From Pseudomonas nunensis (lineage in GTDB: Bacteria > Pseudomonadota > Gammaproteobacteria > Pseudomonadales > Pseudomonadaceae): 64,000 nt of DNA. The first letter of the stretch is position 1, and every line of letters starts with the position of its first letter. The translations under genes were made by a program, and so were the position numbers. Below are positions 17,306-26,617 of this stretch, one piece after another. The notes below the pieces were generated by a model. The model saw only the letters and a program-made list of their open reading frames with translations. It did not search any database and was not told where the DNA came from. The DNA lies in contig NZ_CP101125.1 in NCBI RefSeq assembly GCF_024296925.1, forward strand, positions 1,676,501 through 1,740,500, read 5' to 3'.

Positions 17306-18669
17306 GCCTTGGCCTCCTGCAATGGGGCTTCTTCAGCTTTCAGGCGCAGTACGCTGGTCAGGGCGAGCATGATCCACACGTACTTTTGGTTGGGCGCGCT
17401 GAGGAACATCAAAAACAGCGTCAGCGACAGGAAACTCATGCCCAGGTGGGTCATCAAGTCGGCCTGTTGCCAATCACGTCGCTGCAGACAGGCGCGGCGG
17501 GCGCGAATCAGGTTGTACAGGCCGAGGCCGAGCATGCCGACGAACAACAGGCCGGCGGGAATCCCCAGTTCGCTGAAAATTTCCAGGTAGGTGTTGTGGG
17601 CGCGGCGATACAGGTCGCCGACTTTGCGGTTGGCCGAAAACGCCTTGGCATAACCGGTGGTGGCGTAGTGCAGCGGGAAGGTTCCGGGGCCGGAGCCGAG
17701 CAACGGGTTCTCGCGGATCATCTGGCTGCCGACCACGATGTAGGAGGCGCGACGGCCGAGGGATTCGTCCTGGCTCTTGGCGCCGGCGCTCAAGATGCTC
17801 AAGGACTGAATGCGCGCGATATATCCGGCAGGCATCGCATAGATCGCCAGCGGAATCGCGATCACCAGGCCGAGCATGGCGAACCCCAGGTGGCGTGGCC
17901 GGATGCGCGTCAATTCTGCGCGATAGTGCCAGACACCGATTATCAGGCTGAGGAACAGCACCACCAGCCCGGAACGCGATTCAGTCTTGGTCATACCGCC
18001 CAACAGCACCAGGCAGCAGACACCCCAGAACAATCGGTGCAACACGTTCGGGCTGCGAATCACCAGCAGCAGGCCCATGGGCACGGCGAAGGCGATCAGC
18101 ATGGCAAAGGCGTTGGCATCTTCCAGCAGGCCGGAAGCGCGCCCCTGGTCCTGATACTTGACGGAAAACATCGTCATGGCGCAGGTAATCGCCACGCTGA
18201 GGGTGACCAGTTTGGCGAACAGGTCCAGGTTCAATTCGCGACCGACCAGCAGCGTGATGACAAACAGGATCAGGCCGACACTCAGCTCCCGCAGGTGCCC
18301 CATCGAGATGCCCATGTCATCGGTATTGAGCGTGCTCAGCAGGTACAACACCATGAACCAGATCAGGTAGCGCCAGATGTTGCTGCGCAGGCGTTCGGAC
18401 GGAATCTGGTGGATGGCCAGTTGCAGCATCAGGATCAGCGCCAGCGAGGCGCCGACGAATTTGGTCCCCGACAGCGCACTGTCCTTGAAGAAGCCCTCGA
18501 ACGGCACCAGGGCGACGATCCCCAGCAAACCCCAACCGGGCTTGCGATAGAGCACCGCGACACCCACCAGGCCGATGACCGCGCCCGGTGCCAGAAACGG
18601 ATAAGGGCTGGCCAGCAAACCGAGGCAGACCAGGCCGAGCAGACTGATGATCGAGAGCGGAAAGATCAC
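17302..18669 (-). CDS. Wzy-like polymerase / O-antigen-ligase-family membrane protein
   Basis: 455 residues with 11-12 hydrophobic segments. The large periplasmic loop carries the family pattern ENPLLGSGPGTFPLHY and RAHNTYLEIFSELGIPAGLLF, typical of the Wzy_C/O-antigen-ligase family. In a locus with Wzx, PCP and OPX genes, the likely role is block polymerisation of undecaprenyl-linked repeat units at the periplasmic face. A ligase role is less likely, as no lipid A-core pathway is nearby. ATG overlaps on both sides (18666-18669 and 17302-17305) show tight coupling with the flanking glycosyltransferases. Confidence 0.85.
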   Translation of the reverse strand: MIFPLSIISLLGLVCLGLLASPYPFLAPGAVIGLVGVAVLYRKPGWGLLGIVALVPFEGFFKDSALSGTKFVGASLALILMLQLAIHQIPSERLRSNIWRYLIWFMVLYLLSTLNTDDMGISMGHLRELSVGLILFVITLLVGRELNLDLFAKLVTLSVAITCAMTMFSVKYQDQGRASGLLEDANAFAMLIAFAVPMGLLLVIRSPNVLHRLFWGVCCLVLLGGMTKTESRSGLVVLFLSLIIGVWHYRAELTRIRPRHLGFAMLGLVIAIPLAIYAMPAGYIARIQSLSILSAGAKSQDESLGRRASYIVVGSQMIRENPLLGSGPGTFPLHYATTGYAKAFSANRKVGDLYRRAHNTYLEIFSELGIPAGLLFVGMLGLGLYNLIRARRACLQRRDWQQADLMTHLGMSFLSLTLFLMFLSAPNQKYVWIMLALTSVLRLKAEEAPLQEAKA

Positions 18670-19772
18670 GCGCGTGCCTCCCGTGCAGTACGGATATAAA
18701 GCTGCGACCAGCGTTCGGCCAAGGCCTTGAGGTCGTAGCGATCCAGTTGCGTACGTCTTGCGTTGTCGCTCAGTTCGCGGGCCAGGGCCGGTTCGCTGAG
18801 CAAGGTGCCGATCTGCTGCGCGAGGGCAGCGCTGTCGGTCGGTTCGGCAAGCAAACCGTTGTGCCGTTCTTCCAGCACATCGGGAATCCCGCCGACACCG
18901 AACGCCACCACCGGCACGCCGGCCTGCATCGCTTCAAGCAAAATCATCGGTGTGCCTTCGGTGCGCGAGCTGATCACCAGCGCATCGAGTCGGCGCCACC
19001 ACGGCCCCATGGCGGTCTGGTAGCCGGGCAGGGTGATGCGTTTCTGCAAACCCGCTTCGTTGATTCGTGCCAGCAAGCTGTCGCGTTCCGGACCGTCGCC
19101 GAGCATCACGGCGTCCAGTTGCGGGTACTGCCGACACAAAGGAATCAGCGCATCGAGAAACAGGTCCGGACCTTTTTCACTGCTCAGCCGCCCGACGTAA
19201 CCGGCCAGCCAACGCTGGCGTTTGACGTTGTGCGGCAGCAGGCCCTTGGCCGCCGGCAATCCATTGGGGATCACCTGCAGTTTCTCCGCCCGCACGCTGG
19301 CCTTGCGGCACAACGTGGCGATGCTTTCGGCGACGCAAACCACGCGATTCACCGAGGCGGTGCGGCACAGTTGCAGGCTCAGCCAGGTGTAGAACTTTTG
19401 CTTGCGGCTGCGCGGCGTGAAACCGTGCTGGGTAATCACCAGTGGCAAGCGCAACAGCGTCGCGCCGACCCAGCCAAACAACAGGCCTTTGAAGTTGTGC
19501 GTATTGATCAGCGGCTGTTCCGCCCGCCGCTGACGCAGATGCCCCAGCAACGCCCCCAGCCCCGCGCAACCCTGGCAATCTACCCCGGCCTCGCGGAACC
19601 GTTCGATCAGGGCTGGCGGCGCATCGAGAAACAGCACCTGGTGCTGCCCCGGCGTCGCCAGGCAATGGTCCAACAGCATCCGCTCAGCCCCATAGAAGCC
19701 GCCGCTGCTGAGCAAATGAATGATCGGCAGGGCGCTGGAAGGGTTGAGCGGCGCGTTCAATTGCGCACCCAA
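18666..19772 (-). CDS. Family 4 glycosyltransferase (GT-B fold)
   Basis: 368 residues. The N-terminal Rossmann domain starts IIHLLSSGGFYGAERMLLDH, and the C-terminal domain has VGRLSSEKGPDLFLDAL, LGDGPERDSLL and the retaining-enzyme motif EGTPMILLEAMQAGVPVVAF. It is predicted to be a cytoplasmic, peripheral retaining transferase acting on the lipid-linked intermediate. It overlaps the preceding chain-length gene by 16 bases and the following polymerase gene by 4. The exact sugar is unknown. Confidence 0.87.
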   Translation of the reverse strand: MGAQLNAPLNPSSALPIIHLLSSGGFYGAERMLLDHCLATPGQHQVLFLDAPPALIERFREAGVDCQGCAGLGALLGHLRQRRAEQPLINTHNFKGLLFGWVGATLLRLPLVITQHGFTPRSRKQKFYTWLSLQLCRTASVNRVVCVAESIATLCRKASVRAEKLQVIPNGLPAAKGLLPHNVKRQRWLAGYVGRLSSEKGPDLFLDALIPLCRQYPQLDAVMLGDGPERDSLLARINEAGLQKRITLPGYQTAMGPWWRRLDALVISSRTEGTPMILLEAMQAGVPVVAFGVGGIPDVLEERHNGLLAEPTDSAALAQQIGTLLSEPALARELSDNARRTQLDRYDLKALAERWSQLYIRTAREARA

Positions 19773-21349
19773 TGCACGAAGCTCGGCACGGTCCAGTTGC
19801 GGTGCGGATTGCTCGGCAACATGTTCTGCTCGTTGATCACCAACAGCACCGGCAGGTCCAGTTCATGGGTGATTTGCGCAGGATGTTTGAAGCGGTGATC
19901 GAAGAACTCACGCACGTAGACCAGGGCAATCGCCAGCAACAGACCGGTGAACAGACCAAACGGAATGATCAGGAACGGCTTGGGAAACGCCGGGGCGGTC
20001 GGTTCAAACGGCGGGCTGAGCACCCGGGCGTTCGACAGGTCGTTGTCCAGCGTGCGGGCCGAGCTGCTTTCGGCGAAACGTTGAGCGTAAGTGCCGAACG
20101 CTGCGTGCAAGGCGTTGATCTCGGTGTCCATCTGCCGCAGCTTGCTCTGGGTTTCCTGCAACTGGTGAATGCGGTTCTTGAAGTCAGCGATGCGTGCGGT
20201 TTTCTGCGCGATCACCGAGCCGATAATCGCCAGGTCGCTGGTACGTTCCTGAATGCGGTTGCTCACCACTTTCAAGAACTGCTGACGGGTGCGAGAGATT
20301 TGCTCGCGGGTCAGCAGCATCGGTTCACTGCTTGGCTGGAACACCGCCAGGTCGTTCATGTAGCGGCTGACTTGGGTGGTCAGTGCTTCGCCCATTTGTT
20401 TGATCTCGCGATCTTCAAAGGCGACGTTGTCCACGGTGGTGGTGAAGGTGTAGGGGAAGGTGTAGTCGTTGAGTTTGGAATTATTGGCGGCGGCCAGGCT
20501 GGACTTCAGGTATTCGAGCCAGCGTTGGCTTTGCAGCAGGCGATCCTGATACAGGTTGAGCGCTTGCTCTTCGGTGTTGATGGCGTTCAGGCGGAAGGTG
20601 ATTTCCTCCCTGGGATCGGACGAACCGATGGCCTCCAGCAACGCCAGCCGATTGCCTTCAAGGCCATCGAGACGCACCTCGTATTGTTGTTTCTTGGTTT
20701 CGTAGAAGCTCTGCGGCAGGTCGATGGACTGCAGTTCCTGACGGCTGACCAAATAGTTTTGCAGCAGTGCCGCGACGAATTTGGTGCCCTGCGCCGGGTC
20801 GCCAAAGCTATAGACAATCGAGATCACGTTCGAGCCCGGCAGGGTTTCGATCTTGAGTTTGTCTATGGCTTCCTGGGTTAACCCGTCCAGCACGGTGTCG
20901 CGCACCGGATCGGTTTCCATTCCCAGCGCGGCTTTCGCCGGGTTGATCACGTACTCGCGCAGCGGTGTGGTGACAAAGCGTTTAAGCGGCTCGGACACCA
21001 GTTTGCTCAACATGCCGGGGCTGGGCGTGTACTCGCCCTTATCCCGCAGCTCGCTGATGGTCTGACGAATCAGCGCCGGCGAACGGAGGATATTGCTCTC
21101 GGTTTCCATGTCCGCCAGTGACGGCGGAATGAAACTGGCATTCTCCTGATTCAGCGACGTGGTGGCGTCGCCCTGGGAAAGTTTTTTCGATTGGACGATG
21201 ACTTGCGCGGTGATGTCGAAGCTCTGTTTGAGCACCAGCGGCAAGAGCAGGGCGATGACTGCAAAGACCAGGAAGACTCGTTTCACCAACTGCTTGTTGG
21301 CGAAGAAGATCCTGAAGAACTCATGCAGGTAGTTTTCCTTTGGATTCAT
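19757..21349 (-). CDS. Polysaccharide co-polymerase / chain-length determinant (Wzz/GumC-like)
   Basis: 530 residues. Two membrane helices (about 23-42 and near 455-475) enclose a long, largely helical periplasmic domain with coiled-coil-like stretches (DRLLQSQRWLEYLKSSLAAANN; IHQLQETQSKLRQMDTEINALHAAF). This is the PCP-2 layout. After the second helix only ~55 residues remain, with no kinase domain; the ATPase-like partner is the separate gene at 22418. It controls chain length and, with the OPX protein, links polymerisation to export. It lies 17 bases after the OPX gene. Confidence 0.85.
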   Translation of the reverse strand: MNPKENYLHEFFRIFFANKQLVKRVFLVFAVIALLLPLVLKQSFDITAQVIVQSKKLSQGDATTSLNQENASFIPPSLADMETESNILRSPALIRQTISELRDKGEYTPSPGMLSKLVSEPLKRFVTTPLREYVINPAKAALGMETDPVRDTVLDGLTQEAIDKLKIETLPGSNVISIVYSFGDPAQGTKFVAALLQNYLVSRQELQSIDLPQSFYETKKQQYEVRLDGLEGNRLALLEAIGSSDPREEITFRLNAINTEEQALNLYQDRLLQSQRWLEYLKSSLAAANNSKLNDYTFPYTFTTTVDNVAFEDREIKQMGEALTTQVSRYMNDLAVFQPSSEPMLLTREQISRTRQQFLKVVSNRIQERTSDLAIIGSVIAQKTARIADFKNRIHQLQETQSKLRQMDTEINALHAAFGTYAQRFAESSSARTLDNDLSNARVLSPPFEPTAPAFPKPFLIIPFGLFTGLLLAIALVYVREFFDHRFKHPAQITHELDLPVLLVINEQNMLPSNPHRNWTVPSFVHWVRN

Positions 21350-21366
21350 GTCTGCGCACCTGAGCG

Positions 21367-22395
21367 TTAGTTAGAGTTGCTGCTGTCGCCTTTATTGTCG
21401 ACGCGGTAGCCAAAGCTGAAGCCCACACCCTGGAACAGCACGACGTCCGCCAATTGCCGTGCGAGCTCACCGGCGCTGGCCAGTTTGGTCTTGGGCACGT
21501 AGAGCATGTCGTCTGGTTGCAGGTAGGCAATCTGGCTGGCATCCCCGGACAAGGCTTTTTCGACGTCATAACGCACGGCCTTAACCTGGTTGCCGTTGCG
21601 CCGCATGATCACCACCGAATCGAGCCGTGCCTTGACGTTGGTGCCACGGGCGAGGGTCAACGCTTCCAGCACCGAGACCGGCCGGCGAATCGGGTAGGAA
21701 CCCGGTTGGCCGACTTCACCCAGCACGTAGATTTCGTTGCCCGCCGTGGACTTCAGCAACACGTCGACGGTCATCCGCCCCGGCAAGTCCGCGTAACGTT
21801 TGTTGAGGAAGGTTTCCAGTTGGTTGACGGTCATGCCTTGCAGCGGCACCGAACCGATTTCCGGGAAACTCGCATAGCCGTCGGTGCCCACGGTGATCTC
21901 CCGGCTCATGCCGGTGCCAGGGTGGTTCAGCGAGCTCTTGAGGTTGGACTCATTACTCAGCGGGCTGATGATTTGCACCGACAACTGATTGCGGTTGGGC
22001 TGGAACAGTTGTTTGCGCTGATAGGCGCGCTGGATTTCGGTCTTCGCTTCCTCGGCGGTCAGCCCTTCGATTTTCACCGACTGATTCGCGCCCGGCAGTT
22101 CGATGGTGCCGTCAGGCAGCACCAGTTGATTGCCGTTGAGCTGGCTGGCCGCAGTGAAGTTCAGGCCGATCGTGTCACCGGACTGCACGCGATAGGCACT
22201 CGAACCGCTGGTGCTGATGTGGAAGATCACGTCCAGCACATCCTGCGGCCGCAACGTCTGTTCGACCTTGGGCATGTCGGTGGCCTGGGCGTTGGCCGGC
22301 GAGGCCGTGAGGATCTGCACCGGTATGTTGGTTTCGGCAGTGCTGGAGCAACCCGCAAGCGGCAGCAACAGCAGGAGAAGCATTTTGGCGTTCAT
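21367..22395 (-). CDS. Outer-membrane polysaccharide export lipoprotein (OPX, Wza-like)
   Basis: 342 residues. A lipoprotein signal with lipobox LAGC (MNAKMLLLLLLPLAGCSS) leads into the polysaccharide-export domain (LRPQDVLDVIFHISTSGSSAYRVQSGDTIGLNF) and SLBB-like repeats (EIYVLGEVGQPGSYPIRRPVSVLEALTLA; DMLYVPK). OPX proteins form the outer-membrane or periplasmic channel for the polymer. The length fits the group without a large C-terminal barrel helix. Located between the CpsD-like and PCP genes with short gaps (22 and 17 bases), it is part of the same export machine. Confidence 0.88.
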   Translation of the reverse strand: MNAKMLLLLLLPLAGCSSTAETNIPVQILTASPANAQATDMPKVEQTLRPQDVLDVIFHISTSGSSAYRVQSGDTIGLNFTAASQLNGNQLVLPDGTIELPGANQSVKIEGLTAEEAKTEIQRAYQRKQLFQPNRNQLSVQIISPLSNESNLKSSLNHPGTGMSREITVGTDGYASFPEIGSVPLQGMTVNQLETFLNKRYADLPGRMTVDVLLKSTAGNEIYVLGEVGQPGSYPIRRPVSVLEALTLARGTNVKARLDSVVIMRRNGNQVKAVRYDVEKALSGDASQIAYLQPDDMLYVPKTKLASAGELARQLADVVLFQGVGFSFGYRVDNKGDSSNSN

Positions 22396-22417
22396 GGCGT
22401 CATCCTTTTCTGATTGC

Positions 22418-23065
22418 TTACAGGTTTTTGTAGAGCCATTTCGGCATGTAGTACTTGCGTCGGTTGAACACGCTGCCGACCAGTTTCGCCCCGGCCTGGG
22501 TCAGGCGCTGGACGGCGGCCTGGGCCACTTCCCAACGGGTGTCCTCGGCACGCACGACCATGATCACGCCGTCCACCTGGGTGCTGATGACCAGCGTGTC
22601 GGCGGCGGAATACACCGCGTCGCCGTCGATCACCACAAAGCGGTAGCGGCTGCCCAACTGATCGAGCAGCGGGCTCAGGCGTTCGGCGGTCAGGTGCTCG
22701 TTGCCACGGATGTGTCGGCCGTTGGGCAGCACATCGAACGGCAGGCTGGAGACCTGCACCACGCAATCCTGCAGCAGCGGCGGGGTGCCGGTGCTGAACA
22801 ACAGATCGCGAAAGCCGCGCTCTTTTTGCAGGTTGAGCTGGGCCGTGAGGTTGGTCGCCGACTGGCTGGCGTCGACCAGCAGCACTTGGCCGCTGCTCAT
22901 CTGCGCCAGTTGGCTGGCCATCGCCAGGGCACTGGTGGTGGTGCCTGCGCCGGGGTTGGCGGCGGTCAGGAATAGGATCCGCAGATCTTGATCGAGCACG
23001 GTCGAAGTCAGGTTGGACTCGCTCGGGTTGGCGATGCTTAGGGCTTTATTGGTTGAACCGTCCAT
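22418..23065 (-). CDS. CpsD/Wzc-kinase-like ATPase with degenerate P-loop
   Basis: 215 residues. The fold is that of the MinD-like BY-kinase family: LRILFLTAANPGAGTTTSALAMA, Walker A' QVLLVDASQ, and Walker B RFVVIDGDAV. In active members the P-loop reads PGxGK(S/T)T. Here the lysine position (residue 42) is Thr, and no other lysine lies in the loop, so ATP binding or kinase activity is doubtful. The C terminus has a few tyrosines (KYYMPKWLYKNL) rather than a long Tyr cluster. The ATG directly follows the stop of the priming-transferase gene (TAAATG). It probably partners the PCP protein as a structural regulator. Confidence 0.8.
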   Translation of the reverse strand: MDGSTNKALSIANPSESNLTSTVLDQDLRILFLTAANPGAGTTTSALAMASQLAQMSSGQVLLVDASQSATNLTAQLNLQKERGFRDLLFSTGTPPLLQDCVVQVSSLPFDVLPNGRHIRGNEHLTAERLSPLLDQLGSRYRFVVIDGDAVYSAADTLVISTQVDGVIMVVRAEDTRWEVAQAAVQRLTQAGAKLVGSVFNRRKYYMPKWLYKNL

Positions 23066-23812
23066 TTAACTCGCTCCGTGGCCGCTGAATACTTTGAAGG
23101 GGGTTTTCAACAAGATCTTCAGATCAAGCAAAAGGCTCTGCTCGGCGATATAGCTGAGGTCCAACTCAACGCGCTGGTCGAAGTCAATATTGCTGCGTCC
23201 GGAGATCTGCCACAGGCCGGTCATGCCGGGGTAGATGCTCAGGCGTGCAAGGTGGTTATCCTTGTAGCGGTAGGCGTTGAACGAGGTGGGCCGAGGGCCG
23301 ACCAGGCGCATGTCGCCGGTAAATACGTTGATCAGGTTGGGCAGCTCGTCGAGGCTGCTGCGCCGCAGGAACCCACCGATGCGGGTGATGCGCGGGTCCT
23401 TGTCGATCTTGAAATCGATCGCGTCGGCACCGTGCTTGTTGAGGTGACGAAGGGACTCCTTGAGCTCCTCGGCGTTGGCCACCATGGTGCGGAACTTGTA
23501 CATGCCGAACGAGCGACCGCGATAACCGGTGCGTTTTTGCACGAACATGACCGGGCCCGGGCTGCTGAATTTGATCGCCAGGGCCACGCCCAGCAACAGC
23601 GGCGAAATCAGCACCAGGATGACCAGGGCACCGAAGCACGCCACGACCCGATTGGTGCGCGACAACGTCCAGGGCCGACCACCATCGCGACCGGTAATCC
23701 AGCCGCGACCTTGCATGTGGATCGCGGTGTCCAGGCGCATTCGGTGCTCGGGGTCCAGGCGTTTGTCGCGACGCATATTCTGGAGTGGCACACCTTTTTC
23801 ATGTCCAGTCAT
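23066..23812 (-). CDS. Undecaprenyl-phosphate sugar phosphotransferase (priming transferase)
   Basis: 248 residues. One membrane-dipping helix (VACFGALVILVLISPLLLGVALAI) precedes the bacterial sugar transferase domain: PGPVMFVQKRTGYRGRSFGMYKFRTM, then DPRITRIGGFLRRSSLDELPNLINVFTGDMRLVGPRP, and YPGMTGLWQISGRS. This is the monotopic core of WbaP/WcaJ enzymes, without the N-terminal four-helix domain. It attaches the first sugar-1-phosphate to undecaprenyl phosphate. GGAGGAG precedes the ATG. It lies in the operon 20 bases after the epimerase gene. Confidence 0.9.
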   Translation of the reverse strand: MTGHEKGVPLQNMRRDKRLDPEHRMRLDTAIHMQGRGWITGRDGGRPWTLSRTNRVVACFGALVILVLISPLLLGVALAIKFSSPGPVMFVQKRTGYRGRSFGMYKFRTMVANAEELKESLRHLNKHGADAIDFKIDKDPRITRIGGFLRRSSLDELPNLINVFTGDMRLVGPRPTSFNAYRYKDNHLARLSIYPGMTGLWQISGRSNIDFDQRVELDLSYIAEQSLLLDLKILLKTPFKVFSGHGAS

Positions 23813-23832
23813 AGACTCCTCCGCTGTAGCTC

Positions 23833-24879
23833 TCAGCCCTGTAGCTCAGCCGCAAGCGGCGCGTGGGCGTGCAATGGGTAGTAATCGCGGAACCAGGCGA
23901 CGAAGCGGCGAAGGCCCTCGTCGAGCTCGATGCGCGGGTGGAAACCGGTGTCACGTTCCAGTTCGTGGACATCGGCGCAGGTGTTGAGCACATCGCCCGG
24001 TTGCAGGGGAAGCAGCTCAACATTGGCTTTGCGGCCCAGGTGTTTTTCCATCAGGGCCAGGTAATCCTTGAGTTCCACCGGGTGCTCGCCACCGATGTTG
24101 TAGATCCGCCACGGCGCCATGCTGCTGGCGGCGTCCGGTTGTTCGCGGTCCCATTCCGGCGTGGTGACAGGTGCCCGATCAACCAGGCGGGCGATGCTTT
24201 CGACGATGTCGTCGATGTAGGTGAAGTCGCGCTGGTGCTGGCCGTAGTTGAACAACTTCAACGGGCTGCCCTCGACAATCGCCTGGGCGAAACGGATCGG
24301 CGACATGTCCGGCCGGCCCCAAGGCCCGTAGACCGTGAAGAAGCGCAGCCCGGTGCTGGGAATGCCGAACAGGTGGCTGTAGCTGTGGGCCATCAGCTCA
24401 TTGGCTTTCTTGGTGGCCGCGTACAACGACAGCGGGTGGTTGACGCCGTCGTGGGTCGAGTAGGGCGTGTGCTGGTTGGCGCCATACACCGAACTGGACG
24501 AGGCGTAGATCAGGTGCTTGACCGGATGGTGGCGGCAGCCTTCGAGAATATTCAGGAAGCCGCTGAGGTTGCTGTCCAGATACGCCTTCGGGTTATCCAG
24601 CGAATAACGCACCCCGGCCTGGGCGGCGAGGTGAATCACCGCGTCTGGTTGTTCGCGGGCAAACAAGGCTTCGATGGCCGGGGCGTCGGCCAGGTCGATT
24701 TTGGCGAGCGGAAAACTGCCGACCTGATCCTGCACCCAGCGCACACGATCATGCTTGAGTTGCGGGTCGTAGTAGTCGTTGAAGTTATCCAGCCCGCAGA
24801 TCCGATGCCCGTCGCGCAGCAGCCGCAACACACAATGGGCACCAATGAATCCCGCCGCTCCCGTCACCAGAATCTTCAT
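23833..24879 (-). CDS. UDP-glucuronate 4-epimerase-like NAD-dependent epimerase
   Basis: 348 residues. Extended SDR enzyme with a Rossmann GxxGxxG (TGAAGFIGAH, 7-15), catalytic YAATK (Y153, K157), and RFFTVYGPWGRPDM, a stretch characteristic of UDP-glucuronic/galacturonic acid 4-epimerases. It should interconvert UDP-GlcA, made by the adjacent dehydrogenase, and UDP-GalA. The open frame runs further upstream, but the ATG at 24879 overlaps the dehydrogenase stop (ATGA) and begins right at the Rossmann strand. The pairing implies a uronic acid in the exopolysaccharide. Confidence 0.87.
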   Translation of the reverse strand: MKILVTGAAGFIGAHCVLRLLRDGHRICGLDNFNDYYDPQLKHDRVRWVQDQVGSFPLAKIDLADAPAIEALFAREQPDAVIHLAAQAGVRYSLDNPKAYLDSNLSGFLNILEGCRHHPVKHLIYASSSSVYGANQHTPYSTHDGVNHPLSLYAATKKANELMAHSYSHLFGIPSTGLRFFTVYGPWGRPDMSPIRFAQAIVEGSPLKLFNYGQHQRDFTYIDDIVESIARLVDRAPVTTPEWDREQPDAASSMAPWRIYNIGGEHPVELKDYLALMEKHLGRKANVELLPLQPGDVLNTCADVHELERDTGFHPRIELDEGLRRFVAWFRDYYPLHAHAPLAAELQG

Positions 24880-26228
24880 GGGCGCAGACCCTCCGGAACG
24901 ATGTGCCGAAGGCCGATGCCGCTGTAATGCAAACCGGCGGCGGCAACCTGTTCCGGGTTGTAGAGGTTGCGTCCGTCGATGATCACCTTGGAGCGCAATT
25001 TGCTCGCCAGCAGATCGAAATCCACCACCCGGAAATTCTTCCACTCGGTGCAGATCACCAGCGCATCCGCATCTTCCAGGGTGTCGTCGCGGGTAGCGCA
25101 CAAGTGCAGGTCATTGCGGTAGCCGTAGATGCGCCGGCATTCGGACATGGCTTCCGGGTCATAGGCCTGCACACTCGCGCCTTCGGCCCACAGAGCATCC
25201 ATCAGGTAACGGCTCGGCGCTTCGCGCATGTCATCGGTATTGGGCTTGAAGGCCAGGCCCCAGACCGCGATGGACTTGCCGGCCAAGCCTTGAGGGAACT
25301 GGGCTTTGAGTTTGCTGAACAGAATGTGCCGCTGCGTATCGTTGACGTCAGTCACGCTGCGCAGCAGACGCAATGGCATGCCGTTGTGTTCGGCGGTGTG
25401 CAGCAGGGCGCGCAGGTCCTTGGGGAAGCACGAACCGCCGAAGCCGCAACCGGGGTAGATAAAGTGATAACCGATGCGCGGGTCCGAGCCGATGCCTTTG
25501 CGCACCGCTTCGATGTCGGCGCCCAGCAGTTCGGTGAGGTTTGCCAGTTCGTTCATGAAGCTGATGCGGGTGGCGAGCATCGCGTTGGCTGCGTACTTGG
25601 TCAGCTCGGCGCTGCGGTTGTCCATGAACATCAGCTTTTCATGGTTGCGGCAAAAGGGTGCGTAGAGTTCACTCAACTGGTTGCGCGCGGTTTCGTCGTT
25701 GGTGCCGACGATGATCCGGTCCGGGCGCATGCAGTCGGCGAGGGCACTGCCTTCCTTGAGAAATTCGGGGTTGGACACCACCCGCACGGCTAACGCGTCT
25801 TTGCCCCGGCGGTGCAGTTCTTCGCTGGCGGCTTCGGCGACCTTGTCCGCGGTGCCGACCGGCACGGTGGACTTGATGATCAGGGTGCGATCCGCTTCCA
25901 TGAAACTGGCGATCTGCCGGGCCACGTTCAGCACATGGCTGAGGTCGGCAGAACCGTCTTCATCGGCTGGCGTACCGACCGCAATGAAGATCAATTCGGC
26001 ATGTTCCACCGCATCACTGGCCTGGGTCGTGAATAACAAACGGCCGGCCTTGATGTTCTCTTCCAGCGTGCCGGAAAGTCCCGGTTCACTAATTGGTGGA
26101 ACTGCTTGTTGCAACTGCTTGATCTTGTTCGGATCGATATCAACACACAGCACGCGATGTCCGACATCGGCCAGTGCGGCTGCTTGTATCAGGCCAACGT
26201 AGCCCGTACCAAATACGCTCACGTCCAT
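24876..26228 (-). CDS. ugd: UDP-glucose 6-dehydrogenase
   Basis: 450 residues, the normal length for the family. N-terminal NAD site VFGTGYVGLIQAAALADVGH, the central helix region KYAANAMLATRISFMNE, and the catalytic cysteine in GFGGSCFPKD (C267). The C-terminal UDP-binding domain has GLAFKPNTDDMREAPS. It converts UDP-glucose to UDP-glucuronate with two NAD+. It is the first gene of the leftward exopolysaccharide operon; GAGG lies 9 bases before the ATG. A ~390-base divergent region separates it from the membrane transferase gene on the other strand. Confidence 0.92.
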   Translation of the reverse strand: MDVSVFGTGYVGLIQAAALADVGHRVLCVDIDPNKIKQLQQAVPPISEPGLSGTLEENIKAGRLLFTTQASDAVEHAELIFIAVGTPADEDGSADLSHVLNVARQIASFMEADRTLIIKSTVPVGTADKVAEAASEELHRRGKDALAVRVVSNPEFLKEGSALADCMRPDRIIVGTNDETARNQLSELYAPFCRNHEKLMFMDNRSAELTKYAANAMLATRISFMNELANLTELLGADIEAVRKGIGSDPRIGYHFIYPGCGFGGSCFPKDLRALLHTAEHNGMPLRLLRSVTDVNDTQRHILFSKLKAQFPQGLAGKSIAVWGLAFKPNTDDMREAPSRYLMDALWAEGASVQAYDPEAMSECRRIYGYRNDLHLCATRDDTLEDADALVICTEWKNFRVVDFDLLASKLRSKVIIDGRNLYNPEQVAAAGLHYSGIGLRHIVPEGLRP

Positions 26229-26617
26229 ATTGGCGTGCCTCGTAAGACGGTGGAAAGATCAGGAATTAGACTGTCAAAAGGGGTATAGCCCAGCCGTGGC
26301 AAACCGTGTCAGCAAAATGACATGTTGCAATGCTAGAACACCCCCGTTTTTGGGGGCTAATGGCCATCAAAGGCTTGCTGCTGCTGGTTTTGCCGCGGTT
26401 TTGACGGGTTTTTCACATTTCGAAGAAAGCGATAAACGGTCGAGAGGCCTGTATTACAAGGGCTGTAGCGCCTTGAGTGTGTCAGATTTGAGTCAACGTT
26501 TTTTTGACGCTTTTCGGAAAAGTCGGGCATTTCTTGCGATTTGATGGCCCGGTGCTAGTGTCAAAAAATGGCCGACAATCTATTGGCCAGATGCCTACCA
26601 CGAGCAGCGTAAATACT
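26229..26617. promoter_or_regulatory. Divergent intergenic region upstream of the exopolysaccharide operon
   Basis: About 390 bases without a convincing gene, lying between two divergent transcription units, so promoters for both must be here. It is AT-richer than its flanks. A short GC hairpin (CCCCC and GGGGG arms around 26341-26356, loop GTTTTT) stands in the middle. On the leftward strand a TATACC near 26285 could be a -10 box, with CTGACA 19 bases upstream; this is weak. I see no clear sigma-54 or AlgU-type promoter. Confidence 0.5.
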
